DNA of 10,372 bases. It comes from CAZDHT01 sp964505325. Its GTDB lineage: Bacteria; Planctomycetota; PUPC01. Below the pieces are notes generated by a model. That model made no database searches, had not been told where the DNA came from, and worked only from the letters and a program-made list of their open reading frames with translations. The stretch lies in NCBI GenBank assembly GCA_964505325.1, contig CAZDHT010000199.1, positions 1-10,372 of the forward strand, written 5' to 3'. Positions 7,584-10,372 of the stretch are shown in pieces (the first letter of the stretch is position 1; each line of letters begins with the position of its first letter). A program made the position numbers and the translations under genes.

Positions 7584-7747
7584 TGCCGCCGCCCAAGCGT
7601 CGGGGTTGTCGCTCGAAGGCGAAGGGCGTTGCCGTCCAGCCAGCGGCGGCGCGTTCGCGTACGACGGCGGGGCGAGGTGCCGGTCTGGTGGGCGGCGGAC
7701 GTGGTCCGGCCAAGCCGTCGAGCTGGGCTTTGGTGGAGTATTTTATC

Positions 7748-8464
7748 ATGATTCGTTCCAAAGACCACCGCTTTGATTATCGCAAGGCCCTGGTCGGGTC
7801 GGCCCTCGAGATCGGCGTGAAGCCGACGGCACGGGCGTTTATCACCACTCCGAAGACGGTCCGCAAGTGGCGTGACCGCTATCAGGCGGAGGGACCACCG
7901 GGCCTGCATGACCGGAGCCGCCGGCCTCGGACCTGCCCGCACAAGACTTCGGCCGCCGACGAGGCGACGGTGCTGGCTCAACGCCGCAGAACGCCCGGAT
8001 TCGGTGCGGAGAGGCTGAAACACGAGTTCGAGCTCAAGCCCAGCGTGGGAGCGATCTCCCGCATCGTGCGGCAGCACGGCCTCACACGAAAGCCGAAGAA
8101 GAAGCACCAGACCAAGCGGGACCTCCGCGAGATCAAGAAGAAGTACAAGCTTTTCACTCGGTTCAAGATGGACGTGAAGTACCTCAACGACATCCCGCAC
8201 TACTGGCCGTACATGACCGCGATGGGCCTGCCGCCGTTCCAGTACACCGTCGTCGAGGTGCGCGTCGGTGCGACGTTCCTCGCCTACGCCGACACGTTTG
8301 GCGTCGCCGAGTCCGAGGCCGTCGTGCGGCGGTTCCTTCTTCATCTCCGCGAGCAAGGCGTCCCGCTCGACGAGGTGCTCATCCAGACCGACGCCGGCGG
8401 GGAGTTCGACGGCACGGTCGTCAGACGCAAGCCCGACGGCTTCACCCACACGATCGAGGAAGTG
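7748..8464 (+). pseudogene. 3'-truncated DDE (rve integrase-core) transposase
   Basis: From the ATG at 7748 (GGTGGAG about 10 nt upstream) 239 recognisable residues follow. An N-terminal helix-turn-helix region includes AITTPKTV-like sequence (FITTPKTVRKWRDRYQAEG, 31-49) and GLHDRSRRP (52-60). A second DNA-binding segment contains FGAERLKHEFELKPSVGAIS. The rve/DDE core starts at KMDVKYLNDIPHYW with the first Asp, D142. The second Asp, D215, lies in QTDAGGEFDG, where many relatives have QTDNG. The third acid (Glu, normally about 35 residues later) and the C-terminus are missing: after GFTHTIEEV (codon ending 8464) the frame runs on to a stop at 8633-8635 through sequence unlike the family. Relatives move insertion sequences by cut- or copy-and-paste; this copy should be inactive. 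The 55 codons open upstream of the ATG look non-coding. Confidence 0.8.
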
Positions 8465-8911
8465 CCCGGCGGAGAACCTGCGGGAGTTGGACCCTCAAAG
8501 AGACCTGGCTATCTTCTTGCTTCCTCCCCTACACGTCGATACACTTCTCTCGGCTCAAGGGGGGGACCATGTACCTGTCGACCCCGGAGGGGTTTCCCGG
8601 GCGGGGGTTTCCCGAGTTCGCAGCGCGCGCCGTAGTTGGGCGGATGAGGATCAGTGCGAACAACTTGGCTCGCGCCTTCCGGCGGAACGAGACGAGAGAG
8701 CTACGCTCACAATCGCACTCCGGGCCGACCCGAAGCTTCTTATTCACGTCGACCTTACTGACTTTGCTATTGATGTTCGCTGTTCGCCCGCCCCGGATTG
8801 CATTAACGCCGCCCGGTGCCCGGTGGCGGCGAGACTACGGGTGGCTGGAACCCGAGCAGGGTATCACGAATCAGGGCACCGCAGGCCCGCTCGACCCGGC
8901 TAGGGGCTTGA
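8465..8911. other. Unassigned segment between the transposase remnant and the ribBA promoter
   Basis: No gene is recognised in these 447 bp. One plus-strand frame stays open from 8463 to the TAG at 8901-8903 (starting AENLRELDPQRDLAIFLL), but it has no start codon or ribosome site of its own at the junction and matches no family I know. It could be a fragment of an interrupted gene, an IS-borne tail or GC-rich non-coding DNA. It contains an 11-bp direct repeat at 8589-8614. I see no RFN-type (FMN) riboswitch here. Confidence 0.35.
8589..8614. repeat. Direct repeat GGGGTTTCCCG, two copies
   Basis: GGGGTTTCCCG occurs at 8589-8599 and 8604-8614, 15 bp apart. Immediately before it, ACCCC-GGA-GGGGT (8581-8593) is a 5-bp inverted repeat. 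The role is unknown; it could be a slippage duplication or a protein-binding site. Confidence 0.4.
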
Positions 8912-8939
8912 TTGACTGCCTGCACGGGGTGGCTATAAT
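8912..8939 (+). promoter_or_regulatory. Strong sigma-70-type promoter of ribBA
   Basis: TTGACT (8912-8917) and a perfect TATAAT (8934-8939) are 16 bp apart. Transcription would begin near 8946, leaving only about 25 nt of leader before the ATG at 8971. That is too short for an FMN riboswitch, so riboflavin feedback through that element is unlikely here. Confidence 0.7.
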
Positions 8940-8970
8940 ACGTTTGGATGGGGAGCTGCGAGGAGAGACG

Positions 8971-10182
8971 ATGGCGTTTTCGCCGATTCCGGACATTCTG
9001 GCGGACATGGCTGCGGGGAAGATGGTGGTGGTGGTGGATGATGAGAGCCGCGAGAACGAGGGCGATCTCGTCATGGCGGCGGAGAAGGTTACACCCGAGG
9101 CGGTCAATTTCATGCGGAAGTGCGGCGGCGGGCTGATCTGCATGCCGCTGACGGCGGAGAAGTGCGAGCGGCTTCGTCTGCAACTCCTGCCGGGCGAAGG
9201 GCCGAAGAACATGTGCGCGTTCACGATCTCGATCGGCGCCAAGAAGGGGACGACGACGGGCATCTCGGCGGCGGACCGGGCGACGACCATCCGTACGGCG
9301 GCGCGGGATGACTGCCAGCCCGACGAGCTTCATCGGCCGGGGCACGTGTTTCCGCTACGCGGGCGGGACGGCGGCGTGCTGGTCCGGGCGGGACATACCG
9401 AGGCCGCGATCGACTTGGCGCGCTTGGCGGGGCTGAGCCCCGCGGGGGTCCTGTGCGAGATCATGAACGACGATGGCACGATGGCGCGGGTCCCGCAGCT
9501 CGAGACGTACTGCCAAGAGCACGGCCTCAAGATGTGTACCATCAAGGACCTGATCCTGTACCGCCGGAAGGAGGAGCGGCTCATCCACCACGTGACCGGT
9601 GTCCGCCTGCCTACCCGGTTCGGTGATTTCGACCTGCACTGCTACCGCTCGGACATTGACAGCTACATTCATCTGGCGCTGTGCATGGGCGGGATCAAGC
9701 CGGGCGTGCGCCAGGATCAGCCGGTGTTGGTGCGCGTGCATTCGGAATGCCTGACGGGCGACATCTTCCACTCGATTCGGTGCGACTGCGGCGAGCAACT
9801 CGAAAAGGCGCAGGAGATGATCGCCGGCGAAGGGTGCGGCGTCGTGCTCTACATGCGGCAGGAGGGCCGCGGCATCGGGCTGGAGGGCAAGCTGCACGCC
9901 TACAAGCTCCAGGACGACGGGATGGACACGGTGGAGGCGAATGAAGAGCTGGGCTACGGGGCGGACGAGCGCGACTACGGCATCGGGGCGCAGATCCTTC
10001 GCGACCTGGGTCTCACGCGGATTCGCCTGCTCACGAACAATCCGAAGAAGTACACGGCGCTGTCGGGCTACGGCATCGAGATCCTCGAGCGCGTGCCGAT
10101 CGAGGTGCCGCCCAAGCCGACGAACCTCAAGTACCTCAAGACCAAGAAGGACAAGCTCGGGCACCTGCTGGATAACGTGTAG
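8971..10182 (+). CDS. ribBA: Bifunctional 3,4-dihydroxy-2-butanone-4-phosphate synthase / GTP cyclohydrolase II
   Basis: This 403-residue cytoplasmic enzyme supplies both precursors of riboflavin: RibB makes the four-carbon unit from ribulose 5-phosphate, and RibA opens GTP to the diaminopyrimidine. The RibB half (about 1-205) shows DDESRENEGD (23-32), GGGLICMPL (52-60), TTGISAADRATTI (95-107) and RPGHVFPLRGRDGGVL (122-137). The RibA half (about 206-403) shows the zinc cysteines C260, C271 and C273 in HSECLTGDIFHSIRCDCG, RQEGRGIGL (296-304), DYGIGAQILRDLG (335-347) and LLTNNPKK (353-360). Both active sites look complete and the length is normal for RibBA. I chose the ATG at 8971: AGGAGAG at 8961-8967 precedes it and the RibB homology starts there, although the frame stays open further upstream. 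No other riboflavin gene is adjacent, so ribBA appears to stand alone. Confidence 0.97.
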   Translation: MAFSPIPDILADMAAGKMVVVVDDESRENEGDLVMAAEKVTPEAVNFMRKCGGGLICMPLTAEKCERLRLQLLPGEGPKNMCAFTISIGAKKGTTTGISAADRATTIRTAARDDCQPDELHRPGHVFPLRGRDGGVLVRAGHTEAAIDLARLAGLSPAGVLCEIMNDDGTMARVPQLETYCQEHGLKMCTIKDLILYRRKEERLIHHVTGVRLPTRFGDFDLHCYRSDIDSYIHLALCMGGIKPGVRQDQPVLVRVHSECLTGDIFHSIRCDCGEQLEKAQEMIAGEGCGVVLYMRQEGRGIGLEGKLHAYKLQDDGMDTVEANEELGYGADERDYGIGAQILRDLGLTRIRLLTNNPKKYTALSGYGIEILERVPIEVPPKPTNLKYLKTKKDKLGHLLDNV

Positions 10183-10185
10183 GGT

Positions 10186-10252
10186 CGAGTCCCAAGTTCC
10201 AAAGCCCAAGTGGTGAATAGGGTCCACGTTCCGAGTCCCAAATCAGGTCGAG
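10186..10252. repeat. Short direct repeats downstream of ribBA
   Basis: CGAGTCCCAA occurs at 10186-10195 and 10232-10241, GGTCGAG occurs at 10183-10189 and again at 10246-10252, and related GTTCC and CCCAA pieces lie between. This is a degenerate intergenic repeat cluster. I see no coding capacity or known repeat family. Confidence 0.5.
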
Positions 10253-10280
10253 CGGCGGCCGTGCGGTAGGTCAGATGTGG

Positions 10281-10302
10281 GTTTGTGGCTTGAGCCGCAA
10301 GC
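10281..10302 (+). terminator. 9-bp hairpin between ribBA and the exonuclease remnant
   Basis: GTTTGTGGC (10281-10289) pairs with GCCGCAAGC (10294-10302) around a TTGA loop, with two G-U pairs. It lies about 100 nt after ribBA and 4 nt before the GTG at 10307. It may terminate ribBA transcripts. A T-run is lacking, and it occupies the place where a ribosome site for the next frame would be. Confidence 0.4.
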
Positions 10303-10306
10303 GCCG

Positions 10307-10369
10307 GTGAGAATCGCGACGTTCAACGTGAACTCTATCCGCGCGCATATGAGACCCTTTGATCCGTAA
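10307..10369 (+). pseudogene. 5' fragment of an exodeoxyribonuclease III-like gene
   Basis: From the GTG at 10307 the frame reads MRIATFNVNSIRAH, which closely matches the N-terminus of exonuclease III (xth/ExoIII, AP-endonuclease family). That segment includes the Asn of FNVN, a residue involved in metal binding at the active site. After residue 14 the similarity stops and the frame gives MRPFDP and a TAA at 10367-10369. The other two frames do not restore the expected continuation. Either the gene is broken at about 10348 by a rearrangement or insertion, or the sequence near the window edge is chimeric. No Shine-Dalgarno is visible. The N-terminal motif is convincing, but it is short. Confidence 0.55.
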
Positions 10370-10372
10370 CAG

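Larger units (their letters stand above)
7519..8464 (+). mobile_element. Remnant of an IS481/rve-type insertion sequence, right end lost
   Basis: The extent runs from a possible TGT-type left end to the point where transposase similarity stops. The transposase lacks its third catalytic residue, and no terminal inverted repeat or target duplication can be found, so the element is probably immobile. The left boundary is uncertain. Confidence 0.5.

Noticed and set aside
7583..7747. Longer transposase start at 7583
   Set aside because: The extra 55 residues are Gly/Arg/Ala-rich and unlike the family. The family-like N-terminus begins at the ATG at 7748.
7310..7748. tRNA-Leu as the attachment site of an integrated island
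   Set aside because: Integrases usually recombine at the tRNA 3' end, which here faces the polymerase-like gene. No integrase gene or direct repeat of the tRNA end is visible, and the IS lies on the 5' side.
8569..8970. N-terminal extension of RibBA (134 codons, open frame from 8569)
   Set aside because: It contains the promoter and ribosome site used for ribBA, and RibB homology starts at the ATG at 8971.
8465..8970. FMN (RFN) riboswitch upstream of ribBA
   Set aside because: The conserved RFN core motifs are not visible, and the predicted leader is only about 25 nt long.
9355..10227. 290-codon open frame on the minus strand opposite ribBA
   Set aside because: It is an antisense shadow of a complete, well-conserved enzyme gene, with no motif of its own.

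Overview
This is a GC-rich bacterial window with closely packed, mostly chromosomal genes. The tandem 24-residue leucine-rich repeats, the ECF sigma/anti-sigma pair, the intracellular GH20 enzyme and the exopolysaccharide-type polymerase suggest a Planctomycetota/PVC-type or similar environmental bacterium. That is an inference from gene style only; no marker gene in the window settles the phylum.

Layout, left to right. (1) 1-1220 (+): the 3' part of a leucine-rich-repeat gene that starts outside the window, followed by a hairpin. (2) 1309-3287 (+): a promoter and a complete cytoplasmic GH20-type hexosaminidase gene. (3) 3299-3320: a strong hairpin between convergent genes. (4) 5298-3343 (-): a two-gene operon of ECF sigma factor and membrane-anchored zinc-finger anti-sigma factor. 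It is preceded by a consensus housekeeping promoter and a leader of about 150 nt. The remaining stretch, 5299-5424, holds nothing I can identify. (5) 7435-5425 (-): a promoter, tRNA-Leu(UAG), then an O-antigen ligase/polymerase-like membrane protein with a TPR tail that starts 43 nt after the tRNA. (6) 7519-8464 (+): remains of a DDE (IS481/rve-type) insertion sequence whose transposase has lost its 3' third, followed by about 450 bp of unassigned sequence. (7) 8912-10182 (+): a near-consensus promoter, a very short leader and an intact ribBA. (8) 10183-10372: short repeats, a 9-bp hairpin and the first 14 codons of an exonuclease III-like gene that break off into a stop codon.

How the genes relate. 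The sigma and anti-sigma genes clearly form a regulatory unit. The anti-sigma protein has an intact Cys/His zinc motif, one membrane span and a large extracytoplasmic domain, so it probably senses envelope state and holds the sigma factor at the membrane. The polymerase-like gene could be an envelope target, but nothing in the sequence proves this. GH20, ribBA and the LRR gene look like independent units. Good sigma-70-type promoters are visible before GH20, the sigma operon, the tRNA and ribBA. I found no CRISPR array, no intact mobile element and no obvious defence system. The least ordinary parts are the long leader of the sigma operon, the tRNA/polymerase arrangement, the truncated insertion sequence with its unexplained 3' flank, and the broken exonuclease gene at the right edge.
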